From positions 1 to 19,354 of the forward strand of contig JASHTD010000399.1 in NCBI GenBank assembly GCA_030040725.1: a DNA stretch of 19,354 bases, in the 5' to 3' direction. This stretch comes from Candidatus Sulfotelmatobacter sp. (lineage in GTDB: Bacteria; Acidobacteriota; Terriglobia; Terriglobales; Acidobacteriaceae). Under the pieces are notes generated by a model. The model made no database searches. It had not been told where the DNA came from and was given only the letters and a program-made list of their open reading frames with translations. This document shows positions 8,201 to 15,912 of the stretch, piece after piece (the first letter of the stretch is position 1; each line of letters begins with the position of its first letter). A program made the position numbers and the translations under genes.

Positions 8201-8880
8201 AGGCGCTACTCCGCTGGAAGCATCCCAAGCGCGGCCTTTTGCTTCCCGGCGAGTTCATTCCCTTGGCCGAGCAAACCGGGCTAATTCTGTCGTTGGGAGA
8301 CTGGGCGCTGGAGACTGCCTGCAAACAAATCGCGGCGTGGGCCAGCCGAAAGAGTACGGCGCATCTCACGATTGCCGTGAATATCAGTGCGCGGCAGTTG
8401 CTCAACCCGGAATTCGTGCGGAATGTGCTGACCATACTGGATCGCACCGGAGCCAATCCGAAAAACCTGAAACTGGAACTCACCGAGAGTATGTTTGTGG
8501 ACGATCTGGAAGACGTCGTCGACAAAATGACCGCGCTGAAGTCGAAAGGTTTGAGATTTTCTCTCGACGATTTTGGCATGGGCTACTCTTCGCTGGGCTA
8601 CCTGAGGCGTTTACCGCTGGACCAATTAAAGATCGACCAGGAGTTTGTCAGGGACATTCTGGGAGACGCCAGCAGCAGCGCAATTGCGCAAAGCATCATT
8701 TCCCTGAGCCGGGCCATGGGCCTGTCGGTTATTGCCGAGGGCGTTGAAACAGAAGGACAGCGTGACTTCCTGGCCCGTCTCGGCTGCCATTCGTTCCAGG
8801 GCTTCCTGTTCGGTGGGCCGGTCTCGTTGGAAGAGTTCGAGTCCTCGCTGCCGCGCTCAGCCGCCAGTGGGTCCTCTTAA
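5242..8880 (+). CDS. Periplasmic beta-propeller sensor with GGDEF and EAL domains (c-di-GMP synthesis/breakdown)
   Basis: Inner-membrane signalling protein of 1,212 residues. Signal peptide at 1-23 (ACALAFLLLMAELPSAQ). Residues about 30-640 carry at least eleven Reg_prop blade motifs such as GGFIWVSTENGIFRYDG, DGTLWVGTEGGLLRG and AGRVWIGTSGGLSEF, enough for two seven-bladed propellers. A Y_Y_Y domain follows at about 655-725, a membrane helix at 731-752, a short coiled coil (RERELEQLKAAHDEI), then GGDEF. The active-site GGDEF is intact at 856-860, with an RxxD inhibitory site (RESD) five residues before it. The EAL domain is also intact: EALLRW at 987, NISARQ, LELTES, LDDFG, LKID, AEGVE and QGFLFG. 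Either activity could therefore operate; the direction is not decidable from sequence. GTG is the only common start codon after the in-frame stop at 5206; its SD is weak. An ATG at 5234 opens a different, 17-codon frame. Divergent from the GH/FGE-like gene. Confidence 0.93.
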   Translation: MRCPKVACALAFLLLMAELPSAQEYSFRVFGNAEGLNNLAVRQIYQDRGGFIWVSTENGIFRYDGDRFDAFGPAQGIPINSAAAFGEAPDGSLLAGGSFGLYQLRGNSFQILPVGFKTVSWAQGIQSDGKGHTFLGTDSGLIELSSAAGQDGFSVRSFPQAPAVSEPGVSAVFMDGDVLWYGCGQELCRMGRDGTQVFGAGSGLPHSALMVIRKDAEGNLWVRARNAGMFVLPSGQTKFRRPEVPLSDNVVGIPSVDADGRMLLPSPDGLLIQEGKSWHKIDRSLGLRGAVYSVFADRQHSLWIGLAGRGLVQWRGYQEWTSYSTASGLASDIVYEILPRADGTLWVGTEGGLLRGDDQPFGIRWKKVTGLNGFPVHSVRSGPNGDLWIGTEAHGAARLHVRSGVIEWFGETQGLLGKSPYTLRLDHHQKLWAATEAGLFVSVPPYQRFSRVVELPPTQFWTVAEGSDGNVWAGGADGLFVYANGHWKNFTQTNGLSNREVLALGPGTNGEMWIGYRFGGGIDRVHLQRSGLAVEKGVQRPGTDGLVYFLEFDASGHLWAGTERGVDMWNGSRWSHYDTSDGLAWNDCDLNAFAEDSAGRVWIGTSGGLSEFKPRPRLSPEVPIQVVFTKLSVGGKDVSGQSNPAFSIHANSLIARYSALNVSNADHILFRYRLKGSNSAWTETTQRELQFAELAPGAYRLEVEAQDSDGNWIGQQAEFAFRILAPWYSTWWFLGLCGLTPVLIAGIVVRLRILSGQRRERELEQLKAAHDEIRNLAFFDPLTGLPNRRLLLDRLRQTLAAGVRSHRKRALLFVDLDDFKTLNDTLGHHIGDLLLQEVARRIIASIRESDTVARLGGDEFVVLLQDLSELAEDAASQAKIIAEKILSILQQPYLLDGRECRSSSSIGITVFGSPQDSTNEVLQQADIAMYQAKAAGRNTLHFFAPALQAAVNARAEMEDDLRQSMKTNDFQLYYQAQVDRGALIGAEALLRWKHPKRGLLLPGEFIPLAEQTGLILSLGDWALETACKQIAAWASRKSTAHLTIAVNISARQLLNPEFVRNVLTILDRTGANPKNLKLELTESMFVDDLEDVVDKMTALKSKGLRFSLDDFGMGYSSLGYLRRLPLDQLKIDQEFVRDILGDASSSAIAQSIISLSRAMGLSVIAEGVETEGQRDFLARLGCHSFQGFLFGGPVSLEEFESSLPRSAASGSS

Positions 8881-8987
8881 TACAAGCTCATCAAGATCGT
8901 TCCCATCAAGCAGCTTCGCCGCCCTCTGAAGTGCAGGGCTGTACAATCTCGCGTGCTGTCGCGTAGCAAGCAGGATCAATTTCGTTT

Positions 8988-9003
8988 TGCCCTTCAAGGG
9001 GCA
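8988..9003 (+). terminator. Weak hairpin after the sensor gene (possible terminator)
   Basis: TGCCC, loop TTCAAG, GGGCA, followed by GGCTTGTTGTGTT, which is only moderately T-rich. A stem of five pairs is short for an intrinsic terminator. It is listed because it is the best candidate between 8880 and 9047. Confidence 0.2.
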
Positions 9004-9046
9004 GGCTTGTTGTGTTATTGATTAAGGGCTTTTACTCGAGGCACCA

Positions 9047-10318
9047 ATGACTCGAATTTCCAAGATTCCCTTGTGGATTTTGATTGTCCTATGGCCATGT
9101 CTTAGAGTTTTGGCCCAGGTGCCCGAATCAACCCGGCCAATCGTGATTCGGGCCAGCACACTACTTGATGGCAAAGGCGGCACGCTGCACAACGTTCGCG
9201 TATCGATCCAGGGCCCAAAGATCGTTGCCATCGATTCTGATAAGGGACAGCCAGTCGATTACGACCTGAGTGGCCTCACGGTATTGCCCGGCTGGATTGA
9301 CGCGCATGTGCACATTACCTGGATATTCGGCAAGGACGGCAAGAACGCGGGGACCGACGGCACCACGCAAGAAGATGCTTATAGAGCGGCGTCGAACGCC
9401 TGGGTGACCTTAATGGCGGGATTCACCACTGTGCAGAGTGTGGGTGCGCCGAATGATGTACCGCTCAGGGATGCAATTGCACAAGGAAGATTGCCCGGAC
9501 CGCGAATTCTTACCGCGGTTGAGCCGCTCGAAGGCAAAGGTGATGCCACGGGAACGCCTGATGAAATTCGAGCATTCATCAGAAAGCAAAAAGCCGCAGG
9601 AGCGGATTTGATCAAGATCTTTGCCTCAAAGTCAATTCGACTCGGTGGCGGAATGACGCTCTCGCAGGAACAACTGAACGCGGCTTGCGACGAAGCGAAA
9701 AAGCAGGGACTGCGTACGCTTGTCCATGCTTATAAAGATGCTGTCCGCGCCGCAACGCTCGCCGGCTGCACTGAAGTCGAGCACGGCACCTTGGCGAGCG
9801 ATGACGATTTGAAGTTGATGGCTGAGAAGGGGGTGTATTTCGATCCGCAGTGCGGACTCGTGCTCGAGAATTACATGCTCTACAAGGACAAATATCTCGG
9901 CACATCCGGTTATACGGCCGAAGGCTTCGATGCGATGGAAAAGATTATTCCCATGGATCATGAAATCGTGCAGCACGCAGTGCGAACTCCCGGCCTCAAA
10001 ATGGTCTTCGGTACGGATGCGGTAGCGGGCGCTCACGGACGCAACGCGGAAGAGTTTGTTGATCGGGTGCGGGATTGCGGCGTGGCGCCGATGGCTGCGA
10101 TGATCTCGGCGAATTCGACGGCTGCTGAGGCGATGGGTATGAGCAACGAGATTGGCTCGATCGCTCCCGGCTTGCAGGCGGACATCATCGCGCTCGACGG
10201 CGATCCACTGAAGGACATTACGGCGGTTCGACAGGTCGTCTTCGTGATGAAGGACGGGATTGTTTATAAGAATTCCGCCCGCGGCGTGATCCCCTCATTC
10301 ACTGGCGTCCAGCCTTAA
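9047..10318 (+). CDS. Exported metal-dependent amidohydrolase (imidazolonepropionase/prolidase-like)
   Basis: A 423-residue hydrolase of the amidohydrolase superfamily, exported by an N-terminal signal peptide (WILIVLWPCLRVLAQ, about 1-24). The binuclear-metal ligand set of the prolidase-like subgroup is complete: HVH at 87-89, Lys190 in LIKIFAS (bridging carboxylated lysine in relatives), His227 in LVHAY, His246 in VEHGTL and Asp324 in FGTDAVAG. The N-terminal beta segment (IRASTLLDGKGGTLHNVRVSI) and the C-terminal one (LQADIIALDGDPLKDI) form the composite beta-sandwich usual for this group. Related enzymes cleave Xaa-Pro dipeptides, N-acyl amino acids or other amides; the substrate cannot be called here. 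GAGG lies five bases before the ATG. It sits 166 bases after the sensor on the same strand and is probably transcribed separately. Confidence 0.9.
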   Translation: MTRISKIPLWILIVLWPCLRVLAQVPESTRPIVIRASTLLDGKGGTLHNVRVSIQGPKIVAIDSDKGQPVDYDLSGLTVLPGWIDAHVHITWIFGKDGKNAGTDGTTQEDAYRAASNAWVTLMAGFTTVQSVGAPNDVPLRDAIAQGRLPGPRILTAVEPLEGKGDATGTPDEIRAFIRKQKAAGADLIKIFASKSIRLGGGMTLSQEQLNAACDEAKKQGLRTLVHAYKDAVRAATLAGCTEVEHGTLASDDDLKLMAEKGVYFDPQCGLVLENYMLYKDKYLGTSGYTAEGFDAMEKIIPMDHEIVQHAVRTPGLKMVFGTDAVAGAHGRNAEEFVDRVRDCGVAPMAAMISANSTAAEAMGMSNEIGSIAPGLQADIIALDGDPLKDITAVRQVVFVMKDGIVYKNSARGVIPSFTGVQP

Positions 10319-10320
10319 TA

Positions 10321-10340
10321 GATGTTCAACGATGTTCAAC
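10321..10340. repeat. Tandem direct repeat, two copies of a 10-mer
   Basis: GATGTTCAAC occurs twice head to tail, directly after the amidohydrolase stop. The second copy continues into GTTG, making the 8-bp palindrome CAACGTTG at 10337-10344. It is most likely a simple duplication. Confidence 0.6.
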
Positions 10341-10533
10341 GTTGTCAGGAATTCCAGCTCGTGAACACACCCACGACTCTGAATTTTCAAGCTGCAGGTA
10401 TGGCGGGCCCCAAACCACAATCGACGTCCGCGATGAAGCTCCAGCTTTCAACACGGAGCCCCGCAACTGCCACGTCACTACCCTTATCCGCCTAATCGAG
10501 TAAGATTTTTTAAGGTCCAGATAGCGAGGTGCG

Positions 10534-10629
10534 ATGAGCTTCCCTGCTTTATCCGGGGGAATGGCACGCCGTTACCAGGCCCCGCAAGGCCTCGGCCAGG
10601 GAGCCATGGATCTCGATCTTCGAGGTTAG
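10534..10629 (+). CDS. Possible 31-residue leader ORF upstream of the TPR-PEGA gene
   Basis: ATG at 10534 is preceded by GAGG four bases upstream and reads 31 codons to TAG at 10627. The product begins MSFPALSGGMARRYQAPQG and has no domain I recognise. Its stop lies five bases before the TTG start of the next gene, so it could be a leader whose translation is coupled to that gene. It could equally be a chance frame. It is in a different frame from the main gene, so it is not an N-terminal extension without a frameshift. Confidence 0.3.
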   Translation: MSFPALSGGMARRYQAPQGLGQGAMDLDLRG

Positions 10630-10634
10630 AACGC

Positions 10635-13325
10635 TTGGAGACAAGAGGCGATCAACAAGCCAGCACCGAACCCAAAACGCGGCTGGTTGAGCAAATCAAG
10701 ATCTATCTGCATTCGGGTGACTATTCTCGCGCCCTGGACTTGCTACGCGGTAGAGCCGCAGAATTCCCCAACGACGCCGAGCTTTCCGACTTGGAAAGAC
10801 TGGCCCATGATGGCGTCAAGCGCAACGCGGAAGGCCAGCGTCTTATTACCGAAAGCCAGGAACTGTTTGCGCAGGGAAAGTCCGCAGAAGCGATTCAGTT
10901 GTTGCGCAAAGCGTACGAGCTGGACAAAAACAACTCGCTTGCCCGCGCCATTCTGGCCAATGCCCTGGTGGAGCACGCGAATTCGATTGCAGAAACCGAT
11001 TGGCTGGAAGCCGAAAAGCTGACCAATCAGGCGCTCGCCTTGAACCCCGCGCATCCTACGGCCAAGTCGATCTTCAGTCTAATCGTCGAGCTCAAGAAAA
11101 CGAGCTCGGTGGAGGACTGGGTTTCGCGGGCGCGTAAAGTCCAGTCCTCCGGCGATCTATTCGCAGCCTTGGCTTGGGTTGCAGAGGGACTGGCGGTTCA
11201 TCCTAACGATCCCAAGTTGCTTCAGATCCAGGACACCATCCAACGCGACCAGGCTGCCCGGCGGCGCCAGGCCCGCCGCGTCGATCTGGAAGAACTCCGG
11301 CGCATGGAGCTTGAAATCGCCGCAGCTGTCGACGATGCTGCTAGACAAGCGTTAGCCGAGCGCATACAGGGAGTGGTCGCCAAGTACTGGACCGATGGAG
11401 AAATCCTGGCCGTCGCCAATGGCCTTCTAAATCGGCTGGGATTGGCTCCCCCGGAGAGTTCCGCCGCATCGCGCAGCAAAAGCTCCGCCCTTATTTTTCA
11501 TGTCCCGCGGGCCGGGATTCCGAAGCTCTCACCCGTCGACGCCGGCCAGATTGCGCCAAGCCAAATTTCACCAAGCCAGATTCCGCGCGGCGAGATTTTG
11601 CCCGAAAAGGTTCAGAGCACTACCGTTTCACCCAGCAGTGTTCCGGCGAGCAAGGTTCCGCCCAGCAGTGGGCCGCCGAGCGAAGTTCCGATCGTTTTCG
11701 AAGAAGCAAAACTTGCGCCGCCACAAGTCGCCACCGCTCCGGCTCCCGAACCTCCTGCACCCGCTGCGCCTCCCGCAATCGCTGCATTTTCGGCACCGGC
11801 AGCCAAAGTTACATCGCCATCATCCCGGGCAGCACAGCACACGAGGTCGAACTCCACGCTGCTGATCCTCATCTCTGGCACCGCAATCATCTTGGTGGCA
11901 GCGACTTTCTTTTTGACGCGAAAACACTATGCTCCGGCCGGAGCGGCTTCCCCCTCAGTCGCGCCGAGCGTCTCGGCGCCTACAGCTTCTGCCCCAGCCG
12001 CGCCCGCTCCCAATGTGCCCTCACCAGCGGTCTCGGCTCCCGCCGTCACCGCTCCCGCAGAAGCGGCTCCCGAACCATCACCGCCTGCTTCGCCCCTCGC
12101 TTCTTCCACTGTCACAGGAAAAGTCGCGCCCGATGATCAACCGCGCACCGAGTCCAGTCACAAGGCAAGCACGCTCCTCGTCGTTGCCGGTCAAGACGGA
12201 GCCAGTGTTTTTCTCAACGGAAAACTTCAGCCGCAACCCACGCGAGCAGGTCAGTTGCGCATACCGAATCTCGAGGCGCAGAGCTACGTTGTCCAAGTGT
12301 CTAAAAGCGGCTTCCAGGATCCTCCGCAGCAAGAAATCCGCATTCGCAAGGGCGAACAGGCCCGGCTCGTCTTCAACCTCCAACCCCAGCCTCGCCTCGC
12401 CTCGCTCACCATCCAGGGCGGCACTCCCGGAACCACGGTATTCGTCGACCAAAATCTCGTCGGTACCGTTCAGCCCGATGGCAAGTTCTCCGTCTCCACC
12501 GTCAATCCCGGTGACCATACGGTCGAACTGCGCAAGGCGCAATTCAAATCCCGGCAGTTCAAAGAACATTTCGTTGTGGGCGGAGCCATATCTCTTGCTG
12601 CGGCTGATGCCGCGCTGGAAGCTGCTCCTGGAGAATTGAAAATTACCTTCGCGCCCACCGATACCAAAGTTGCACTCGTGAAAGGTAACTCTCTGACAAT
12701 CGTAAGCAGTGGTGTCCTGCTCAATCTTGCCCCGGGTACATACACTCTTACCGCGCGAACCCCCGACCGGTTCGCGCGCTCGTCAACGCTCGAAGTCATG
12801 GCCGGGCAGTCGAAGACTTTAGATTTGTCTCTTGCTCCGGCCGGTATGTCGAAGTGGGATGACCCCGGTGCATGGAAGCAAGAGAGAGAGTCTTTCATTC
12901 GCAAAGGAGGGGACTTCGTACTCTACGGCGCCGTTCCTGTCTCGGGCACCTTTGTCTTTTCCGCGATGCCCGCCAAGGGTCACCTACTGCAATGGGTGCT
13001 TAACTACGCCGACCCCAAGAATTACATCCTCTTCCAACTGGACGACAATAATTTCTATCGTAGTGTTATTCGAAACGGGGAGAAAACGAACGAGATCAAG
13101 ATTCCCGAAAAAGGCGACAAGAAAGGCTTCCGTACCCTCCGCATTCGCATCAGCACCACGGAACTACTCCACGAGATCAAGGATGGTGACAATTGGACCG
13201 TTGTAGAGCGCTGGACCCAGCCCGGAGTTAAATTCGGCTCAGGCAAGTTTGGCTTTTACATCCCCGGCAACGACGAAGTAGCGCTCTCCAGCTTCGCCTA
13301 CTATGCTGACCTGAACGTCCGCTAG
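10635..13325 (+). CDS. TPR-TM-PEGA protein with C-terminal jelly-roll-like domain
   Basis: An 896-residue membrane-anchored surface protein of unknown partner. In order: TPR-like helices at about 17-275 (SGDYSRALDLLRGRAAEFPN and QGKSAEAIQLLRKAYELDKN are TPR-like units); a degenerate five-residue tandem repeat at 305-354; a Pro/Ala linker; one membrane helix at 407-428 (LLILISGTAIILVAATFFLT); a long Ala/Pro/Ser linker at about 434-500; PEGA domains at about 512-585 and 586-660 (ASVFLNGKLQ, TTVFVDQNLVG); a third, more diverged PEGA-like unit at about 667-740; and a concanavalin-type sandwich at about 745-896 (VLNYADPKNYILFQLDDNNFY). No signal peptide, so the TPR part is probably cytoplasmic and the PEGA part periplasmic. 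Acidobacterial Ser/Thr kinases share this TM-PEGA layout, but no kinase domain is present. The start is TTG with GAGG nine bases upstream; the first downstream ATG is far inside the TPR region. Confidence 0.85.
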   Translation: METRGDQQASTEPKTRLVEQIKIYLHSGDYSRALDLLRGRAAEFPNDAELSDLERLAHDGVKRNAEGQRLITESQELFAQGKSAEAIQLLRKAYELDKNNSLARAILANALVEHANSIAETDWLEAEKLTNQALALNPAHPTAKSIFSLIVELKKTSSVEDWVSRARKVQSSGDLFAALAWVAEGLAVHPNDPKLLQIQDTIQRDQAARRRQARRVDLEELRRMELEIAAAVDDAARQALAERIQGVVAKYWTDGEILAVANGLLNRLGLAPPESSAASRSKSSALIFHVPRAGIPKLSPVDAGQIAPSQISPSQIPRGEILPEKVQSTTVSPSSVPASKVPPSSGPPSEVPIVFEEAKLAPPQVATAPAPEPPAPAAPPAIAAFSAPAAKVTSPSSRAAQHTRSNSTLLILISGTAIILVAATFFLTRKHYAPAGAASPSVAPSVSAPTASAPAAPAPNVPSPAVSAPAVTAPAEAAPEPSPPASPLASSTVTGKVAPDDQPRTESSHKASTLLVVAGQDGASVFLNGKLQPQPTRAGQLRIPNLEAQSYVVQVSKSGFQDPPQQEIRIRKGEQARLVFNLQPQPRLASLTIQGGTPGTTVFVDQNLVGTVQPDGKFSVSTVNPGDHTVELRKAQFKSRQFKEHFVVGGAISLAAADAALEAAPGELKITFAPTDTKVALVKGNSLTIVSSGVLLNLAPGTYTLTARTPDRFARSSTLEVMAGQSKTLDLSLAPAGMSKWDDPGAWKQERESFIRKGGDFVLYGAVPVSGTFVFSAMPAKGHLLQWVLNYADPKNYILFQLDDNNFYRSVIRNGEKTNEIKIPEKGDKKGFRTLRIRISTTELLHEIKDGDNWTVVERWTQPGVKFGSGKFGFYIPGNDEVALSSFAYYADLNVR
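11547..11696 (+). repeat. Ten degenerate 15-bp (five-residue) tandem repeats inside the TPR-PEGA gene
   Basis: Residues 305-354 read in fives: QIAPS, QISPS, QIPRG, EILPE, KVQST, TVSPS, SVPAS, KVPPS, SGPPS, EVPIV. The pattern is a polar residue, Ile or Val, any residue, Pro, Ser. It lies between the TPR region and the membrane helix and is probably an extended linker of beta-prone repeats. It differs from the classical A(D/N)LxX pentapeptide repeat. Confidence 0.75.
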
Positions 13326-13556
13326 CAGTCTGTGGCCTGGGCCTGAATGAGTTTCGCAATACTGATCGGAGAAAGTTGGGTTGCTCTAAGGTTCGAAGAT
13401 CTCCAGAGGATGGCTCAGTTTTCTGGCCGGAGACGCCGCGGAGTTTTGTGCGTGCAATATGGCCCCAACATTTTACGCGAATTCTTTCCGCGCCAGCACT
13501 ATTCGCGACACCTCCGGCCTGTTCGTTGCAACCTCACCGCGCCAACCGGCGACTCA
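13326..13556. other. Convergent intergenic region
   Basis: This gap separates the stop of the TPR-PEGA gene from the stop of the malic enzyme gene. I saw no strong bidirectional terminator; CGCC-AACC-GGCG near 13540 has only a four-pair stem. No gene or relic was recognised in either strand. Confidence 0.5.
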
Positions 13557-15857
13557 CTATCCAGCCACTTCGATAGGCTCGTGTGTAGCCGACCAGGAGA
13601 GAAGCTCGTTCTCCTGCGCGTCCACCACGGCGATGGCCGCGACATTGACGATTTCTTCGACCTCAGTGTCGCGCGCCACCACATGAACCGGCTTGCTCAT
13701 TCCCATCAAAATCGGGCCGAGGGTTGTGCCTCCGCCCAGCTTCGCCAGCAGCTTGTATGCGATATTCGCAGATGCCAGATCCGGGAAGATCAGCACATTC
13801 GCTCCGCCCCTGAGCGTGCTGAACGGATAATTTTTCTCCAGCACCTCCGAAGATACAGCTACATCGGCCATCACCTCGCCATCGACCACCAACATCGGGT
13901 CGGCTTGGTGCAGCAGTTCAACCGCTTTGCGGACCTTCTCGGTTTGCGGATGTTTAGTGCTTCCGAACGTCGAGAACGAAAGCATCGCCACCCTTGGCGT
14001 CAGGTTGAATCGACGCGCCGTCTGCGCGGCGCATAGCGCGATTTCGACCAGATCCTCTGCTGAGGGATCGATATTCACACTCGGATCCGCGAGTAGATAA
14101 AGTTTGCCGGAACGCGTAATCGTCAGATAACAGCCCGAAACCTTCTTCAATCCTTCTCGCGTGCCGATAATCTGCAGCGCCGGCCGGATGGTGTCCGGGA
14201 AGTGCTGGCTCACGCCAGCGACCAGCGCATCCGCTTCACCCATGCGCACCATCATTGATCCGAACACATTCGGATCTTTCATCATGACGCGTGCTTCTGT
14301 CGGGGTTACACCTCGCCGCTGCCTGAGCCGGTACAGTTCCTCAATAAAACGTTCCCGCAGTGGCGAGGAATCCGGATCCACGATCTTGATGCCAGCCAGA
14401 TCAAGACCCAGTTCCGTGGCATTGCGGGCAATTTTGGCCTCATTTCCGAGCAGAATCGGAAAGGCAATGTTCTCTTCCCGAAGCAGATGCGCCGCTCGCA
14501 GCATCTTCTCGTGCTCGCCCTCGGGGAACACCACCTGCTTGGGCCGCGATTGCGCCTTGTGCACCATCATATGCGCGATTTCATGCGCTTTGCCCAGCCG
14601 CCGTTCGAGTTGGTCACGATACTCGGCAAGATCAATCGGCTTCCGCGCCACTCCGCTCCGCATCGCAGCCTCGGCTACAGCACTCGCCTCCCACAGCAAT
14701 ACGCGCGGGTCGAACGGCTTCGGAATTAAGTAGTCCGGACCAAATCTCAGGCGCTGTACTCCATATGCCCGGCAGACCGAATCCGGCACGTCTTCCTTGG
14801 CCAGCCCCGCAAGCGCGCGCGTGGCCGCCAGCTTCATCTCTTCATTAATCGCAGTTGCATGCACGTCGAGTGCGCCACGGAAAATGAAGGGGAATCCGAG
14901 CACATTGTTAATCTGATTGGGATAATCAGAACGGCCAGTGGCCATGAGAACGTCGCTACGGCAGGCTTTGGCTTCTTCGTATGTGATCTCAGGATCGGGA
15001 TTCGCCATGGCAAAAACCATCGGATTCGGCGCCATCGATCGCACCATATCCGCCGTCACCGCGCCCTTCACCGACAGGCCTACGAACAAATCTGCGCCGC
15101 GCATCGCATCCGCAAGTGTGCGCAGCTTTGTGTCTTGAGCAAAGCGCTCTTTGTACTTGTTCATCCCCTCGGTCCGGCCCTTGTAAATCACGCCTTTCGT
15201 ATCGCAGAGAATGATGTTCTCGTGCTTCACACCCAGGCGTTCGTAGTGCTCTGCAGTTGCGATGCCCGCTGCTCCGGCTCCATTGAACACCACGCGAATT
15301 TTGCTGATGTCTTTGCCCATGATTTCAAGCGCGTTCAGAAGCGCCGCGCCCGTGATGATCGCCGTTCCATGTTGATCATCGTGAAACACGGGAATTTTCA
15401 TCGTCTTCTTGAGCGTCTCTTCGATGTAGAAGCATTCCGGCGCTTTGATGTCTTCCAGATTGATGCCACCGAACGTCGGCTCGAGAATCTGGCAGGCTCT
15501 GATGATTTCGTCAGGATTGTGAGTATCGAGTTCGATGTCGAATACATCGACGTCGGCGAATCGTTTGAACAATACTCCCTTGCCTTCCATTACCGGCTTT
15601 CCCGCCAGTGCCCCGATGTCGCCCAGGCCAAGCACCGCCGTTCCGTTGGTGACCACCGCTACCAGATTGCCGCGCGCCGTGTATTTAAATGCGTCCTGCG
15701 GATTGTTATGTATCTCCATGCACGGCTCCGCCACGCCCGGCGTATAGGCCAGACTCAAATCACGCTGTGTGAGACAAGGCTTCGTCGAAGAGACCTCGAT
15801 CTTCCCGGGTCGAGCCCCGGAGTGATAATCAAGGGCCTGTTGCTTGGTAACCGACAT
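13557..15857 (-). CDS. maeB: NADP-dependent malic enzyme with C-terminal phosphotransacetylase-like domain
   Basis: Cytosolic enzyme for oxidative decarboxylation of malate to pyruvate with NADPH formation, linking the TCA cycle to pyruvate and biosynthesis. At 766 residues it matches the usual length of large MaeB proteins (about 760). The malic-enzyme half shows YTPGVAEPC (Tyr38), EGKGVLFK (Lys93), FDIELDT, FHDDQHGTA (acidic metal ligands at 160-161) and the nucleotide-binding GAGAAGIA at 193-200. The second half, from about 435 (KQVVFPEGEHEKMLRAA), is a phosphate acetyl/butyryl-transferase fold with DPNVFGSMMVRMGEADALV and GGANVLIFPDLASANIAYKL. In known MaeB proteins this half is regulatory, binding acetyl-CoA, rather than catalytic. 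The start at 15857 is chosen over the in-frame ATG at 15887 because GGAGGAGGA lies just upstream of it. It lies downstream of arcC on the same strand with a 203-base gap and a candidate promoter of its own. Confidence 0.95.
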   Translation of the reverse strand: MSVTKQQALDYHSGARPGKIEVSSTKPCLTQRDLSLAYTPGVAEPCMEIHNNPQDAFKYTARGNLVAVVTNGTAVLGLGDIGALAGKPVMEGKGVLFKRFADVDVFDIELDTHNPDEIIRACQILEPTFGGINLEDIKAPECFYIEETLKKTMKIPVFHDDQHGTAIITGAALLNALEIMGKDISKIRVVFNGAGAAGIATAEHYERLGVKHENIILCDTKGVIYKGRTEGMNKYKERFAQDTKLRTLADAMRGADLFVGLSVKGAVTADMVRSMAPNPMVFAMANPDPEITYEEAKACRSDVLMATGRSDYPNQINNVLGFPFIFRGALDVHATAINEEMKLAATRALAGLAKEDVPDSVCRAYGVQRLRFGPDYLIPKPFDPRVLLWEASAVAEAAMRSGVARKPIDLAEYRDQLERRLGKAHEIAHMMVHKAQSRPKQVVFPEGEHEKMLRAAHLLREENIAFPILLGNEAKIARNATELGLDLAGIKIVDPDSSPLRERFIEELYRLRQRRGVTPTEARVMMKDPNVFGSMMVRMGEADALVAGVSQHFPDTIRPALQIIGTREGLKKVSGCYLTITRSGKLYLLADPSVNIDPSAEDLVEIALCAAQTARRFNLTPRVAMLSFSTFGSTKHPQTEKVRKAVELLHQADPMLVVDGEVMADVAVSSEVLEKNYPFSTLRGGANVLIFPDLASANIAYKLLAKLGGGTTLGPILMGMSKPVHVVARDTEVEEIVNVAAIAVVDAQENELLSWSATHEPIEVAG

Positions 15858-15860
15858 AGC

Positions 15861-15869
15861 TCCTCCTCC
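15861..15869 (-). promoter_or_regulatory. Strong ribosome binding site of maeB
   Basis: GGAGGAGGA on the minus strand directly ahead of the ATG at 15857. It decides against the start ten codons upstream, which would place this purine run inside the coding sequence as Gly codons. Confidence 0.75.
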
Positions 15870-15882
15870 GTCGTGAGAACGC

Positions 15883-15912
15883 GACATATTGTCTTCATTG
15901 ATTATTTCTCAA
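15883..15912 (-). promoter_or_regulatory. Candidate sigma-70-type promoter of maeB
   Basis: On the minus strand, TTGAGA (15907-15912) is followed after 18 bases by TATGTC (15883-15888). The -35 is one mismatch from consensus and the -10 is weak. Transcription would start near 15876 and leave an untranslated leader of about 20 bases that includes the ribosome binding site. This suggests maeB can be expressed independently of the upstream arc-like operon. Confidence 0.3.

Larger units (their letters stand above)
10319..10634 (+). other. Intergenic leader region upstream of the TPR-PEGA gene
   Basis: This stretch holds a tandem 10-bp repeat at 10321-10340, an AT-rich patch at about 10495-10515 that could belong to a promoter, and a possible 31-codon ORF at 10534-10629. 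No clear -35/-10 pair, terminator or RNA gene was recognised. No protein relic was found in the rest. Confidence 0.5.

Noticed and set aside
11547..11696. Short repeats considered as a CRISPR array
   Set aside because: Units are 15 bp, contiguous without spacers, degenerate and in frame within a protein gene.
13326..13556. Bidirectional terminator between convergent genes
   Set aside because: Only short stems without T-runs are visible; none is convincing.
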